64,000 bases of DNA from Lachnospiraceae bacterium (GTDB lineage: Bacteria > Bacillota > Clostridia > Lachnospirales > Lachnospiraceae): assembly GCA_910575475.1 (NCBI GenBank), contig CAJTGD010000013.1, positions 62,001 through 126,000 on the forward strand, in the 5' to 3' direction. How positions within the stretch are numbered: the first letter of the stretch is position 1; every line of letters starts with the position of its first letter. A program made the position numbers and the translations under genes. This document shows positions 45,920 to 54,902 of the stretch, in pieces. A model generated the notes under the pieces. That model worked only from the letters and a program-made list of their open reading frames with translations, did not search any database and had not been told where the DNA came from.

Positions 45920-47362
45920 TTAGAAAGTACATTCATTGAGTTCCGATTCCTGGAACTGATCCAAATATTCCTGCAGATCCTGAGCCAGCCTGCCGACATG
46001 AATCCCGTCCACAAAGGAATGATGGACCTGAACCGAAAACGGCAGCAGGATCTTTCCATCCTTTTCGTAATATTTTCCCCAGTCAAATAAGGGCGTTGCG
46101 TTGTCCTTATTTCCGGAATCCGTGTGGGAGATATGGGTATAGGCTGCCCACGGAAAAGCGGAAAACTGGAACACATCATTGCCCAACGGGCCTGTAAAAT
46201 AGTCCTTCTGAGCCTGCTCCCTTTCGGCCGCCAGGACCACATATTCCACCAGCGCTTCGGTCATTTCCACATTGACAACCTTGAACAATTCCGTATCCTG
46301 ATTCAGATAGGTGAATGCGGTATGGATCCTGTCAAACAGCACCGGCTCACCCTTAACAAAACGGTATCGAAATTCTTTGATCGCGTTTGCGCATTTGGAA
46401 ACGGCATATACAAATGAAAAGGTGAATGAGTACCCCTGCTTTCGTATAAATTTCAGAAAATGCGTGATATCCAGCTCAAATGTAACGCAGTACTGCGGCT
46501 GGACGGCATTTCGGAAAACCTGATAATGCTGCGCCCGATCCCAATTTGCCAGATCTATTTTCTGCATCTGTGCATGAGGAGCCGGCTTCTGTGCGTATAT
46601 CCTGAGCCTGCGGAATGTCTCGAAATACGTGCCGTCCGGCTGCCGTGTCCTTTTCAGCATTTCCTCGATCACCTCCCGGCGGAAGGCTTCTTTGGATGTC
46701 TGCGGGACGCGGCTGATAAACGGTACAATACAGGGCTGGTCGATCCAACGGATCATTTCAGAAGCATTGGAAAAGCAGCGGTCTTTCTTTATCTCCCGAA
46801 TGGAAACGTCAGAAAATCCAACACCTGAGATCAACTCCGAATACTGCGATTTTGAAGGCATGAACCAGGGCCATTCAAAATCCTGAAAATACCTTGCGTA
46901 TTTTTCATCTGATAATTTCTTTTGCATCACATCGAGAAAATTGGCACAGTTGCCGGCGCCCCCAAAATCCCACAAGATCCTCCCGTGGGGCTTTAATGCG
47001 TTGAAAGCATTTTTTAAAAGCCGGGCATGGTCCCCGACCCAATGCAGGGCGGCGTTGGAAAAAATGAGGTCAAATTCATTTTCAAAATGCATCTCATGGA
47101 TGTCCATACACGCAAAATTCAGATTCCCTCTGCGGATCGTGCCTGCCGTCCGGATCATACGGACGGAAGCATCGATTCCCAGCACCTTTCCATGGGGCAC
47201 GGACAGCGCCAGCCGTTCCGTCAGGATTCCGTCGCCGCAGCCCAGATCCAGTACGGTTTCATCCCCTTTGAGCGATAATTCGGAAATCAGATCATTTCCC
47301 CATTCCTTCTGGTGCTTAGAAGCCAGTCTGTACTTTTCTCCGTCAAATTCATACGCAGTCAT
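45920..47362 (-). CDS. Fusion of a SAM methyltransferase and a chloramphenicol-acetyltransferase-like domain
   Basis: The 480 residues fall into two enzymes. Residues 1-255 are a class I methyltransferase of the trans-aconitate/ubiE type (VLDLGCGDGILTERLA, SNAALHWVGDHARLL, WPWFMPSKSQY). Residues 265-480 are a CAT-like acyltransferase (FRNAVQPQYCVTFELDIT, SFVYAVSKCANAIKEFRYR, PFSVQVHHSFVDG) with catalytic H448 of the HHxxxDG motif. The join lies at QKPAPHAQMQKIDLANWDR with no stop or frameshift. ATG 47362 follows AAAGGAGAAG. The gene is divergent from a LysR regulator. It may modify a small molecule twice; drug resistance is possible but not shown. Confidence 0.85.
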   Translation of the reverse strand: MTAYEFDGEKYRLASKHQKEWGNDLISELSLKGDETVLDLGCGDGILTERLALSVPHGKVLGIDASVRMIRTAGTIRRGNLNFACMDIHEMHFENEFDLIFSNAALHWVGDHARLLKNAFNALKPHGRILWDFGGAGNCANFLDVMQKKLSDEKYARYFQDFEWPWFMPSKSQYSELISGVGFSDVSIREIKKDRCFSNASEMIRWIDQPCIVPFISRVPQTSKEAFRREVIEEMLKRTRQPDGTYFETFRRLRIYAQKPAPHAQMQKIDLANWDRAQHYQVFRNAVQPQYCVTFELDITHFLKFIRKQGYSFTFSFVYAVSKCANAIKEFRYRFVKGEPVLFDRIHTAFTYLNQDTELFKVVNVEMTEALVEYVVLAAEREQAQKDYFTGPLGNDVFQFSAFPWAAYTHISHTDSGNKDNATPLFDWGKYYEKDGKILLPFSVQVHHSFVDGIHVGRLAQDLQEYLDQFQESELNECTF

Positions 47363-47555
47363 GTAAAATCTTCTCCTTTCGTGCAAGGCACCGTAAACAG
47401 TAATTGAATTATAATCCTCATTATGATATAGTTCAAATATATGGTTTTTATAAAAATCATAAGATAAACTTATGTCTTTTTTGAAACGGCCGAATGGTCA
47501 TAACGGGGTGCCCTTGGGTATTATATTTTTACGGACACGATAACAGGGAGGAGCC

Positions 47556-48428
47556 ATGAATACATTTGATAATCTCACAAAATATAAGATTTTCCTTTCC
47601 GCCGCGGAAAATAAAAGCATCTCCAAAGCCGCCGCACAGCTCTATATTTCCCAGCCGGCGGTCAGCATGACCATTAAAAAGCTGGAGGAAAATCTGAACA
47701 CGACGCTTTTTATCAGGAAGTCCAAGGGCGTGGAGCTGACGGAAAAAGGGAGATTATTATACGACAGCGCGAAAAAAGCGATTCAAATGCTTTCCGACAC
47801 GGAAAAAAGCCTGAGATTTCCGCCCGGCACAGGTCATTTGCGCATAGCGACCAGCAATGTACTGTGCAAGCATTTTCTCATGCCTTATCTAAAAGATTTT
47901 TTGAAGCGGTATCCGGATACGGATCTGGCGATCACATGCACCTCCTCGGCGGAAGCGTGCCGGATGCTCGAAGAATGCAGCATAGACCTGGCGCTGGTGG
48001 TCAAGCCGCGGAACCAGGGAAGCTCCGTCTATCACCCCCTGGGGATCATCGACTATATTTTCGTCTGCGCGCCGGCGTACCGGGAAAGACTGAACTGCGG
48101 GAATGATGAAATTTTTGATCACGCCAACATTATGCTCCTGGATCAGGACAATGTGTCCCGGAAGCACATCAACGCCTACTATGCAAAAAACAATATCATT
48201 CCCCTGCATATCCTTGAAGTCAATGAAATGGACATGCTGATCGAATTTGCGAAGATGGGGATCGGGGTGTCCTGCGTGGTAAAGCAATTTGTGGAGCAGG
48301 AGCTGAAAGCGGGCGCCCTGACGGAGATTGACCTGTCCAATCCCGTCCCGCCCCGCGAGATCGGATTCTTATACAATGAGCTGCGGCCGTTCAACGAGAA
48401 TATTCTGAAGCTGATCCATGGGATGTGA
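47556..48428 (+). CDS. LysR-family transcriptional regulator
   Basis: This 290-residue protein has a winged helix-turn-helix at residues 1-65 (FLSAAENKSISKAAAQLYISQPAVSMTIKKLEENL) and a substrate-binding-protein-like effector domain from about 90 (LRIATSNVLCKHFLMPYLKDF). GGGAGGAG precedes the ATG. It is divergent from the methyltransferase/CAT fusion across about 190 bp, so it probably controls that gene and itself. Confidence 0.9.
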   Translation: MNTFDNLTKYKIFLSAAENKSISKAAAQLYISQPAVSMTIKKLEENLNTTLFIRKSKGVELTEKGRLLYDSAKKAIQMLSDTEKSLRFPPGTGHLRIATSNVLCKHFLMPYLKDFLKRYPDTDLAITCTSSAEACRMLEECSIDLALVVKPRNQGSSVYHPLGIIDYIFVCAPAYRERLNCGNDEIFDHANIMLLDQDNVSRKHINAYYAKNNIIPLHILEVNEMDMLIEFAKMGIGVSCVVKQFVEQELKAGALTEIDLSNPVPPREIGFLYNELRPFNENILKLIHGM

Positions 48429-48492
48429 AAGGTTACAGGCCACATCTTGATCAGGCGTGTCCTGTAACAGCGAAAGCCCAGAAGGATCAAAA

Positions 48493-48516
48493 ATGCACGC
48501 ATCATATTGTGTGCAT
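48493..48516. promoter_or_regulatory. Inverted repeat ATGCAC...GTGCAT upstream of the LacI gene
   Basis: ATGCACGC (48493-48500) and GTGTGCAT (48509-48516) form an imperfect palindrome about 100 bp before the LacI-type gene. The TGCACGCA core recurs upstream of iolC at 51007-51014 and, in degenerate form, several times more. This suggests it is the operator of this regulator. Confidence 0.6.
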
Positions 48517-48618
48517 TCCCTTTCTGTGGTAAGATATTGTTACTACGAGCGGCCGGTCCGGCCGTGAAAAGCAGTGATTCGGAACAAATGACAGCGGAAG
48601 GAAACGAGGAGAGAGATT

Positions 48619-49638
48619 ATGGCGGTAACGATACAGCAGATCGCGGAGCGCGCGGGCGTCTCCCGGGGGACGGTAGACCGGGCGCTGAACAACCGGGGGC
48701 GGATCAATCCGGAGGTGGCGGAGAAGATACGGAAGATCGCGGATGAGATGGGCTACATCCCGAAGGAACGCAAAAAAAGAGCCCGGGGGAAAATCCGGAT
48801 CGGAGTGGTGACGCAATTAGCGAAATCCTCCTTTATGCTGGAGATCAACCGCGGCATTCAGCAGGCAAAAGAGGAGCTTGAGGACCGCGGGATCGAGCTG
48901 CTGATCAAAGAGGGGCTTTCGGTGGACGAGGAAGAACAGCTCCGCATGATCGGCGAGCTGGCGGAGGAAGGGATCCAGGGGCTGGCGCTGATGCCCGTGG
49001 ACAGCCCCCGGATCCGCAACCGTGTGGATCAGCTGGCGGAGGCGGAGCCGTTTCCTGTCGTGACCTTCAATTCAGACCTTGCAGGTTCGAAGCGCGTCTG
49101 CTTCGTTGGAATGGACAACCGCAAAAGCGGGCGCACCGCCGCAGGGCTTATGGGGATGCTGACCGGAGGGACGGGAAGGATCCTTGTGATCACAGGTTTT
49201 TTCAGCAACAACGTCAACAACAACCGGGTAGACGGCTTCCTGGAAGAGGTGAAAAAGGCATATCCCGGGCTGGAGCTTGCAGGGGTTCAGGGAAGCTTTG
49301 ACGATACAGACGAGGTGGAGCGGATCATTGTGAATACGATGCGGAATATACCCGGCATAGACGGACTTTTTGTGGTATCCGGAGGGCAGGCAGGGATCAG
49401 AAATGCATTTGCAAAGCTAAAGACCGAACGCAGGCCCAGCACGATCATCTATGATCTGACGCCGAAGAACAAGCGCCTGCTGGAAGAGGATGTGGCGGAT
49501 TTTCTGATCGACCAGAACGGATTCGTCCAGGGGTATGAGCCGCCCCATATCCTGGCGGATATCCTGCAGAAGAACCGGATGCCGGAACAGGAATACCGGT
49601 ATACGGATATCAATATCAAGACAAAGTATAATCTGTGA
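48619..49638 (+). CDS. LacI-family regulator, probable inositol-locus regulator
   Basis: This 339-residue protein has a LacI helix-turn-helix (TIQQIAERAGVSRGTVDRALNNRGRI) and a ribose-binding-protein-like effector domain from about 60 (IRIGVVTQLAKSSFM, VCFVGMDNRKSGRTAAGLM). The effector half is closer to sugar-binding proteins that hold ring sugars or inositol, a type often found with iol genes. GAGGAGAGAG precedes the ATG. A palindrome upstream shares its core with repeats before iolC, 2.4 kb downstream. Confidence 0.87.
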   Translation: MAVTIQQIAERAGVSRGTVDRALNNRGRINPEVAEKIRKIADEMGYIPKERKKRARGKIRIGVVTQLAKSSFMLEINRGIQQAKEELEDRGIELLIKEGLSVDEEEQLRMIGELAEEGIQGLALMPVDSPRIRNRVDQLAEAEPFPVVTFNSDLAGSKRVCFVGMDNRKSGRTAAGLMGMLTGGTGRILVITGFFSNNVNNNRVDGFLEEVKKAYPGLELAGVQGSFDDTDEVERIIVNTMRNIPGIDGLFVVSGGQAGIRNAFAKLKTERRPSTIIYDLTPKNKRLLEEDVADFLIDQNGFVQGYEPPHILADILQKNRMPEQEYRYTDINIKTKYNL

Positions 49639-49830
49639 CGGCGGCCCGGTTCTAATGCGGTTCGCACTCAAAAGAGACTGTTGGGAAATGGCATTGCGAA
49701 CGGATTTCAAAGTCAAAGAAACCGTCTGCTCCCGATAAATAAAGTATAGACGTTTTTCCGCAGAAATGCTATACTTTTCCTATACTTGATTCACTGCATA
49801 ATCCATGACAAATCCGAGTGAGCTGTTTAA

Positions 49831-49894
49831 CGAACTGTATGGAAATAACTTATACATCCTGCGCAATCTGCACAAGTTATTTTCCTACAGTTCG
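49831..49894. repeat. Complete palindromic repeat, 21-bp arms
   Basis: The left arm (49831-49851, containing GAACTGTATGGAAATAACTT) and the right arm (49874-49894, AAGTTATTTTCCTACAGTTC plus G) are nearly perfect complements around a 22-base loop. Related half-copies occur at 196, 5401, 18672 and 41424. It is the most complete member of the family here and could fold as a long RNA hairpin. Confidence 0.75.
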
Positions 49895-49923
49895 AAAGAA
49901 TTATCAGCAGGAGGTGCGTGCGG

Positions 49924-49983
49924 ATGGGCAAAAATATGCTGACAGAACTTGCGGAAGGGATCATGTTATGGAAAGTAGTCTGA
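49924..49983 (+). CDS. Possible 19-residue small protein or leader peptide
   Basis: ATG at 49924 is 9 bases after a perfect AGGAGG and opens a 19-codon frame (MGKNMLTELAEGIMLWKVV) ending at TGA 49981-49983. The end overlaps the start of the next gene (ATG 49968) by 16 bases, an arrangement suited to translational coupling. Only the ribosome site and overlap support it; there is no recognised family. Confidence 0.4.
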   Translation: MGKNMLTELAEGIMLWKVV

Positions 49984-50507
49984 ACCTTACCATGCGGCAT
50001 TGGAAATCAATGGACGATTTAAGATATTGTGTCTCTGCCAAAAAAACATACAGGCTGTTTTTCGTGATCAGCGCAATTATTTTTTTTATCATGGCAATAT
50101 GCTGTGTTGTTCTATCCGTTGGCAAATGTAAAACATTTTACAATTATATTGCGGTAATCCTTGCGGTTGCCTTTTTTATATTTTGCGGCTGTATGGGAAT
50201 ATGCAGTGCCGCGAAAAGGGCGGAGGTATATAAGGGAAGTATCTTATACTATAATGTATTCCGTAAAAAGGAATATAGGCTGTCAGACATCCGTGGGTCA
50301 AGGACGAAGGAAGAATCATATAAAGTTTACAGCGGTGACGGGATCCCGGCTTCCGGTTGGGACGTTGTAACAACTTTTTACGATGCATCCGGAAAAAAGG
50401 TATTTCGTTTTGGACTGGCATATAACAATGTTGAGCGGTTAAAGAAAGATATCGAGAATACCCAAAAAAGTATTGCCAGGAATCGGAAAAGCCGCAAAGG
50501 ATGCTGA
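49968..50507 (+). CDS. Two-helix membrane protein with PH-like cytoplasmic domain
   Basis: This 179-residue protein has two adjacent membrane helices (FFVISAIIFFIMAICCVVL and YIAVILAVAFFIFCGCMGI). A beta-rich soluble domain of about 95 residues follows (YKGSILYYNVFRKKEYRLSDIRG, VVTTFYDASGKKVFRFG), similar to bacterial PH-like domains. No specific function is recognised. The ATG at 49968 follows GGAAGGG; the frame is open further upstream to 49818 but that part crosses the palindromic repeat and is not protein-like. Confidence 0.65.
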   Translation: MESSLNLTMRHWKSMDDLRYCVSAKKTYRLFFVISAIIFFIMAICCVVLSVGKCKTFYNYIAVILAVAFFIFCGCMGICSAAKRAEVYKGSILYYNVFRKKEYRLSDIRGSRTKEESYKVYSGDGIPASGWDVVTTFYDASGKKVFRFGLAYNNVERLKKDIENTQKSIARNRKSRKGC

Positions 50508-50931
50508 GAACAGAATCAATCAGGGGTTATAAAAATCATAGCTGAAGCAGAAGGATTAGCCAAAATTTCCACCTGTACAGCTGCAATCCGCCGACTCACT
50601 TGCATGCAATTTACTGCAATGCAAGCGGGTTGGCGGATCAGCAGCCGTACAGGTTTTTTTGTTCTATAAGAAACTTCTTCGAATTTTCCTATAGAACAAA
50701 AACCCTCCGGGGGATGCGCACTGCAACGTGCAAGGTAGATGTCGCGGTGCAACCGCCGCAGGCGCGAGTTTCGCAAGCGAAACTCTTTGTTCTGTGGAAG
50801 AAGAATTCATCTTTCTTTTGATTGCGTGCGATTATGCGTGCAAAACTACATTCGGAGTTGTGCGATTTATACAATAACAACAGACAAGAATTGTGCATAT
50901 TGCGGAAATTTGGAATTTATGAAAAAAATGC

Positions 50932-50960
50932 TTGAAAAAATAGAGAGGGCGTGCTAATAT
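50932..50960 (+). promoter_or_regulatory. Promoter of the iol operon
   Basis: TTGAAA (50932-50937) and TAATAT (50955-50960) are separated by 17 bp, close to the housekeeping sigma consensus, 79 bp before iolC. The spacer ends in GGGCGTGC, a partial copy of the putative operator core in reverse orientation. Confidence 0.7.
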
Positions 50961-50976
50961 ACAAACACAACATAAA

Positions 50977-51015
50977 ACACGCAATAAAGCACGCAAATAA
51001 CAAAAATGCACGCAA
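50977..51015. promoter_or_regulatory. Three direct CACGCAA repeats between promoter and iolC
   Basis: ACACGCAA (50977), GCACGCAA (50989) and TGCACGCAA (51007) lie just downstream of the promoter, where a bound repressor would block transcription. The reverse-orientation TTGCGTGC at 50822 lies upstream of it. The core matches the palindrome before the LacI gene. Confidence 0.6.
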
Positions 51016-51038
51016 CAGTGTAAACGGAGGAAGAGAAT

Positions 51039-52073
51039 ATGAAATATGTTGAATTTGATCCTGCGAGACCGCTGGATCTGGTATTGCTCGGAAGGGTGGC
51101 CATTGACTTTAACCCGGCATACAACGACCAGGTAAAGGAGGAGTTCAAGCCCCTGAAAAAGGTACATATGTTTGAGAAGTTTGTGGGCGGCTCGCCTGCG
51201 AATATCGCGGTGGGCGTGACCCGCCACGGGATGAAGGCCGGATTCCTGGGCAAGGTTTCCGACGACCAGTTCGGGGATTTTGTGACGGAGTATTTTGCGG
51301 AACAGGGGATCGACACCTCCCATATCACCCGATGCACCGGGGGCGAGAAGCTGGGCCTCACCTTTACGGAGATGCTCTCCCCGAAGGAAAGCAGCATATT
51401 GATGTACCGCAACTGCATCGCGGACCTGCAGCTCCATGTGGATGACATCGACGAGGACTACATCAAAAGCGCCGGGGCCATCCTGATCTCCGGCACCGCG
51501 CTGGCAGAAAGCCCCTCACGGGAAGCGGCCATCAAGGCAGTGATGCTGGCAAAGAAAAATGATACGAGGATCATTTTCGATATTGACTACAGGGAATATA
51601 ACTGGAAGAACAGCGACGAGATCTCCATCTATTATTCCATTGTGGCAAAAGAGGCGGACATCATCATGGGCTCCCGGGAGGAATTTGACCTGACGGAAAA
51701 GCTGATCCGGCCGGGCATGTCGGACGAGGAGAGCGCGGCGCTCTGGCAGAGCTATCACGCGAAGATCGTGGTGATCAAGCACGGGATGAAGGGCTCCACG
51801 GCCTATACCTGCGACGGCCAGAGCTTCAGCATCAAGCCATTTCCGGTGGAAGCGAGAAAAGGCTTCGGAGGCGGAGACGGATACGGCTCCGGATTCTTAT
51901 ACGGGCTGTACCAGGGCTGGGAGGTCATTGACTGTCTGGAGTTCGGTTCCGCGGAGGCGTCCATGATGGTGCGGAGCAACAACTGTTCCGATTCTCTGCC
52001 GGGGCCGGAAGCGGTACATGCATTTATTAAAGAAGAAAAGGAAAAGTTCGGCGAGATGATCGCACGGGTGTAA
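51039..52073 (+). CDS. iolC: 5-dehydro-2-deoxygluconokinase IolC
   Basis: This 344-residue PfkB-family kinase phosphorylates 5-dehydro-2-deoxygluconate (DKG) in inositol breakdown. GGSPANIAVGVTRHG (50-64) is the substrate site and KGFGGGDGYGSGFLYGL the anion-hole motif with catalytic D280; the GGGDGY variant is normal for IolC. Length is typical. CGGAGGAAG precedes the ATG. It is the first gene of the operon. Confidence 0.95.
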   Translation: MKYVEFDPARPLDLVLLGRVAIDFNPAYNDQVKEEFKPLKKVHMFEKFVGGSPANIAVGVTRHGMKAGFLGKVSDDQFGDFVTEYFAEQGIDTSHITRCTGGEKLGLTFTEMLSPKESSILMYRNCIADLQLHVDDIDEDYIKSAGAILISGTALAESPSREAAIKAVMLAKKNDTRIIFDIDYREYNWKNSDEISIYYSIVAKEADIIMGSREEFDLTEKLIRPGMSDEESAALWQSYHAKIVVIKHGMKGSTAYTCDGQSFSIKPFPVEARKGFGGGDGYGSGFLYGLYQGWEVIDCLEFGSAEASMMVRSNNCSDSLPGPEAVHAFIKEEKEKFGEMIARV

Positions 52074-52166
52074 TTTGTCACCAATTTCCGTGAGGAAATT
52101 GATGACCTGCTTGCGCATCAGCGCAATACCTATTTATAGAATAAAAGAAAAGGAGATTTGAAAGCC

Positions 52167-54098
52167 ATGACAAACACAATCAGATTGACAACAGCCCAGG
52201 CCATCGTAAGATTTTTAGACAACCAGTACGTTTCCATGGACGGCACGGAGACAAAATTTGTGGAAGGATTCTTTACCATATTCGGCCACGGGATCGCCGT
52301 AGGACTTGGCGAGGCACTGGATACCAACCACGGAAGCCTCAAGGTCTTCCAGGGAAGGAACGAGCAGGGCATGTGCCACGCGGCCATCGCATTTGCAAAA
52401 CAGAGCGGCCGCAGGCGGATCATTCCCTGTGCCTCCTCGGTAGGCCCGGGAGCCGCAAACATGGTAACGGCCTGCGCCACCGCGACCGTAAACAACATCC
52501 CGCTGCTGGTATTTCCGGCGGACACCTTCGCGTCCCGCCAGCCGGATCCGGTGCTCCAGCAGTTAGAGCAGAGCAGCAGCCTTGCCGTGACGACAAATGA
52601 CGCGTTCCGGCCGGTCTGCAAGTACTGGGACCGGATCACCAGGCCGGAAATGGTCATGACGGCGCTGATCAACGCCATGCGGGTGCTGACAGACCCGGCG
52701 GAGACCGGAGCCTGCTGCATCGGGCTCTGCCAGGATGTGGAAGGGGAGTCCTATGATTTTCCAGAATATTTCTTTCAGAAACGGGTGCATCGGATCACCA
52801 GGCCCGTCGCGGTGGAGGAAGAGCTGGAGGACATCCTGTCTGTGATCGAAAACGCCAAAAAGCCGCTGATGATCGTCGGCGGAGGCGTGCGTTTTTCAGA
52901 AGCCGGCGAGGCGGTGGAGCAGTTCTGTGAGGAATTCAAGATCCCCTTCGGCGAGACCCAGGGAGGAAAGAGCGCGTGCAGATCCAGCCATCCGTACTGC
53001 TTGGGCGGCATCGGCGTGACCGGGACCTATGCGGCAAATGTGACCGCAAGGGATGCGGACGCGGTGATCGCTATCGGCAGCAGGCTGTCCGACTTCACCA
53101 CCAGCTCCAAGTGGCTGTTTAAAAATAAAGACGTGAAGTTTGTCACCATCAACAACTGCAGATATCATGCTTACAAAATGGACGCGGTGAAGGCGGTAGG
53201 AGACGCCAGGGCGACCGTGGAGGCGCTGTCCGAAAAGCTGCGTGCAAAGGGCTATGTTTCCTCCTATACAGGCGAGATCGAGACAGTAAAACGGGCATGG
53301 GACGATGAGATGGCGCGGTTGGCAGGCATCGAATATACGGGAGAGGATTTTGAGCCGAACATCAAGGCGAGAGACCCCAGGACCATCCCGGAATTTGTAA
53401 AGCTGACTGACGGAAGGATCACCCAGACGGCAGCGCTTGCGGCCATCCGCAGGGTTATCGATCCGGACGCAACCATCATCACGGCGGGAGGCTCCCTGCC
53501 CAGCTGCATGCAGAGGATGTGGACGACAGATAAGCGGGGCGGCTATCACGCGGAGTACGGCTATTCCTGCATGGGCTACGAGGTGGCGGCGACCCTGGGC
53601 GTGAAGATGGCCGAGCCGGACAATGAAGTATACTGCGTGGTGGGAGATTCCAGCTTCCAGATGCTCCACAGCGAGATCATGACCATCATGCAGGAGAAAA
53701 AGAAAGTCAATATCCTGGTATTTGACAACTGCGGGTTCGGGTGCATCAACAACCTGGAAATGAACCACGGCATCGGAAGCCTGGCCACGGAATTCCGCTA
53801 CACCGACGGACAGAAGCCCTGCGGAGACCTGATCCCGGTGGATTACGCGAAGATCGGGGAGGGCTACGGTCTGAAAACTTACACCTGCCGGACCATTGGG
53901 GAGCTGGAAGCGGCCCTGGAGGACGCGAAGAAGCAGGAGATCGCGTGCCTCTTTGACTTGAAGGTGATTCCCAAGACCATGACAGACGGGTATGAGTCCT
54001 GGTGGAATGTGGGCCTGGCCAATGTGTCGGAAAAGGAATCCATCCGGGAAGCCTGGAAGGGTGTGAAGGAAGGCCGGGAGGCAGCGAGGGTATATTAG
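52167..54098 (+). CDS. iolD: 3D-(3,5/4)-trihydroxycyclohexane-1,2-dione hydrolase IolD
   Basis: This 643-residue thiamine-diphosphate enzyme opens the inositol-derived ring to 5-deoxyglucuronate. The N-terminal Pyr domain (FGHGIAVGLGEAL, FQGRNEQGMCHAAIAFAKQ with the activating Glu), central domain and C-terminal ThDP domain (VGDSSFQMLHSEIMT to NCGFGCINN, the GD-to-NN motif) are all present. ATG 52167 was chosen over TTG 52158 because AAGGAG lies 11 bases before the ATG and only 2 before the TTG. Confidence 0.95.
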   Translation: MTNTIRLTTAQAIVRFLDNQYVSMDGTETKFVEGFFTIFGHGIAVGLGEALDTNHGSLKVFQGRNEQGMCHAAIAFAKQSGRRRIIPCASSVGPGAANMVTACATATVNNIPLLVFPADTFASRQPDPVLQQLEQSSSLAVTTNDAFRPVCKYWDRITRPEMVMTALINAMRVLTDPAETGACCIGLCQDVEGESYDFPEYFFQKRVHRITRPVAVEEELEDILSVIENAKKPLMIVGGGVRFSEAGEAVEQFCEEFKIPFGETQGGKSACRSSHPYCLGGIGVTGTYAANVTARDADAVIAIGSRLSDFTTSSKWLFKNKDVKFVTINNCRYHAYKMDAVKAVGDARATVEALSEKLRAKGYVSSYTGEIETVKRAWDDEMARLAGIEYTGEDFEPNIKARDPRTIPEFVKLTDGRITQTAALAAIRRVIDPDATIITAGGSLPSCMQRMWTTDKRGGYHAEYGYSCMGYEVAATLGVKMAEPDNEVYCVVGDSSFQMLHSEIMTIMQEKKKVNILVFDNCGFGCINNLEMNHGIGSLATEFRYTDGQKPCGDLIPVDYAKIGEGYGLKTYTCRTIGELEAALEDAKKQEIACLFDLKVIPKTMTDGYESWWNVGLANVSEKESIREAWKGVKEGREAARVY

Positions 54099-54116
54099 AT
54101 ATAGGAGGAATACAGG

Positions 54117-54902
54117 ATGAGCAAAGTATTCGGTTATCCGAAATTTGATGAAAACGGTGAGATGGTCCTCACCACATACGATAATGAATATCAGGCGATG
54201 ATGATGGATATCCGCGTGTATCACATGCAGGCCGGGGAAATGAGGAAGTTTTACAGGGAGGGCGAAGAGACAGCAGTCCTTCTCCTGTCCGGAACCATAA
54301 CATTTGCCTGGGAGGGACAGAAGAAAACGGTCAGCAGAAAGGATGTGTTCACGGAAGGCCCCTGGTGCCTCCACGTGTGCCCCTGCGTGGAGATCGACGC
54401 AGCAGCGGGAGAAGAGACCGAGATCCTGGTGCAATGTACGAAAAATGACAAAGAATTTTCCAGCCGCCTGTACGCGCCGGAGGACGCTCCCTGGGGATAT
54501 TCCAGCGTCGGGAAATTCGGCAATGTGGCGAAGCGCCGGGTCAATACGATCTTTGACCACGACATTTGCCCGGAATCCAATATGGTTCTGGGCGAGGTGC
54601 TCAACGACAGAGGGAACTGGTCCGGATATCTTCCCCACAGGCATCCCCAGCCGGAGACCTATTTCTTCAAGTTCGACCGTTCGGAAGGGTTCGGGGCCAG
54701 TTTTATCGGGGATCAGGTGTATAAGAGCGTGGACAACAGCTTTTCCGCGATACCGGGTGGAGAACTTCACCCGCAGGCCGCGGCGCCGGGATTTCAGATG
54801 TACACCTGCTGGATGATCCGCCACCTGGACGGCAATCCGTGGCTGCAGACGGACCGCTGCGAGGATGAGCGGTATACCTGGCTGCACGACGCAAACGATT
54901 AG
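54117..54902 (+). CDS. iolB: 5-deoxy-glucuronate isomerase IolB
   Basis: This 261-residue double-cupin protein isomerises 5-deoxyglucuronate to DKG, the substrate of IolC. The second cupin holds the metal site: SGYLPHRHPQPETYFFKF and, later, GGELHPQAAAPGFQMYTCWMIRH. Length is typical. AGGAGGAATACAGG precedes the ATG, 18 bp after iolD. Confidence 0.95.
   Translation: MSKVFGYPKFDENGEMVLTTYDNEYQAMMMDIRVYHMQAGEMRKFYREGEETAVLLLSGTITFAWEGQKKTVSRKDVFTEGPWCLHVCPCVEIDAAAGEETEILVQCTKNDKEFSSRLYAPEDAPWGYSSVGKFGNVAKRRVNTIFDHDICPESNMVLGEVLNDRGNWSGYLPHRHPQPETYFFKFDRSEGFGASFIGDQVYKSVDNSFSAIPGGELHPQAAAPGFQMYTCWMIRHLDGNPWLQTDRCEDERYTWLHDAND

Larger units (their letters stand above)
50508..51038. other. Long regulatory region upstream of iolC
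   Basis: No gene is convincing here. Inverted repeats are dense: CTTGCAT...ATGCAAG inside a larger CCGCC/GGCGG stem at about 50588-50637, a 13-bp pair TTTTTGTTCTATA/TATAGAACAAAAA near 50656-50702, and GAGTTTCG/CGAAACTC near 50765-50785. TTGCGTGC and ATGCGTGC motifs follow at 50822-50841. Short open frames in it (for example 50600-50821) are repeat-like and lack ribosome sites. Confidence 0.55.

Noticed and set aside
50600-50821. Short plus-strand frame of 73 codons upstream of iolC
   Set aside because: It lies in overlapping inverted repeats, has no ribosome site, and its translation has no protein-like features; the region is better read as regulatory or repeat DNA.
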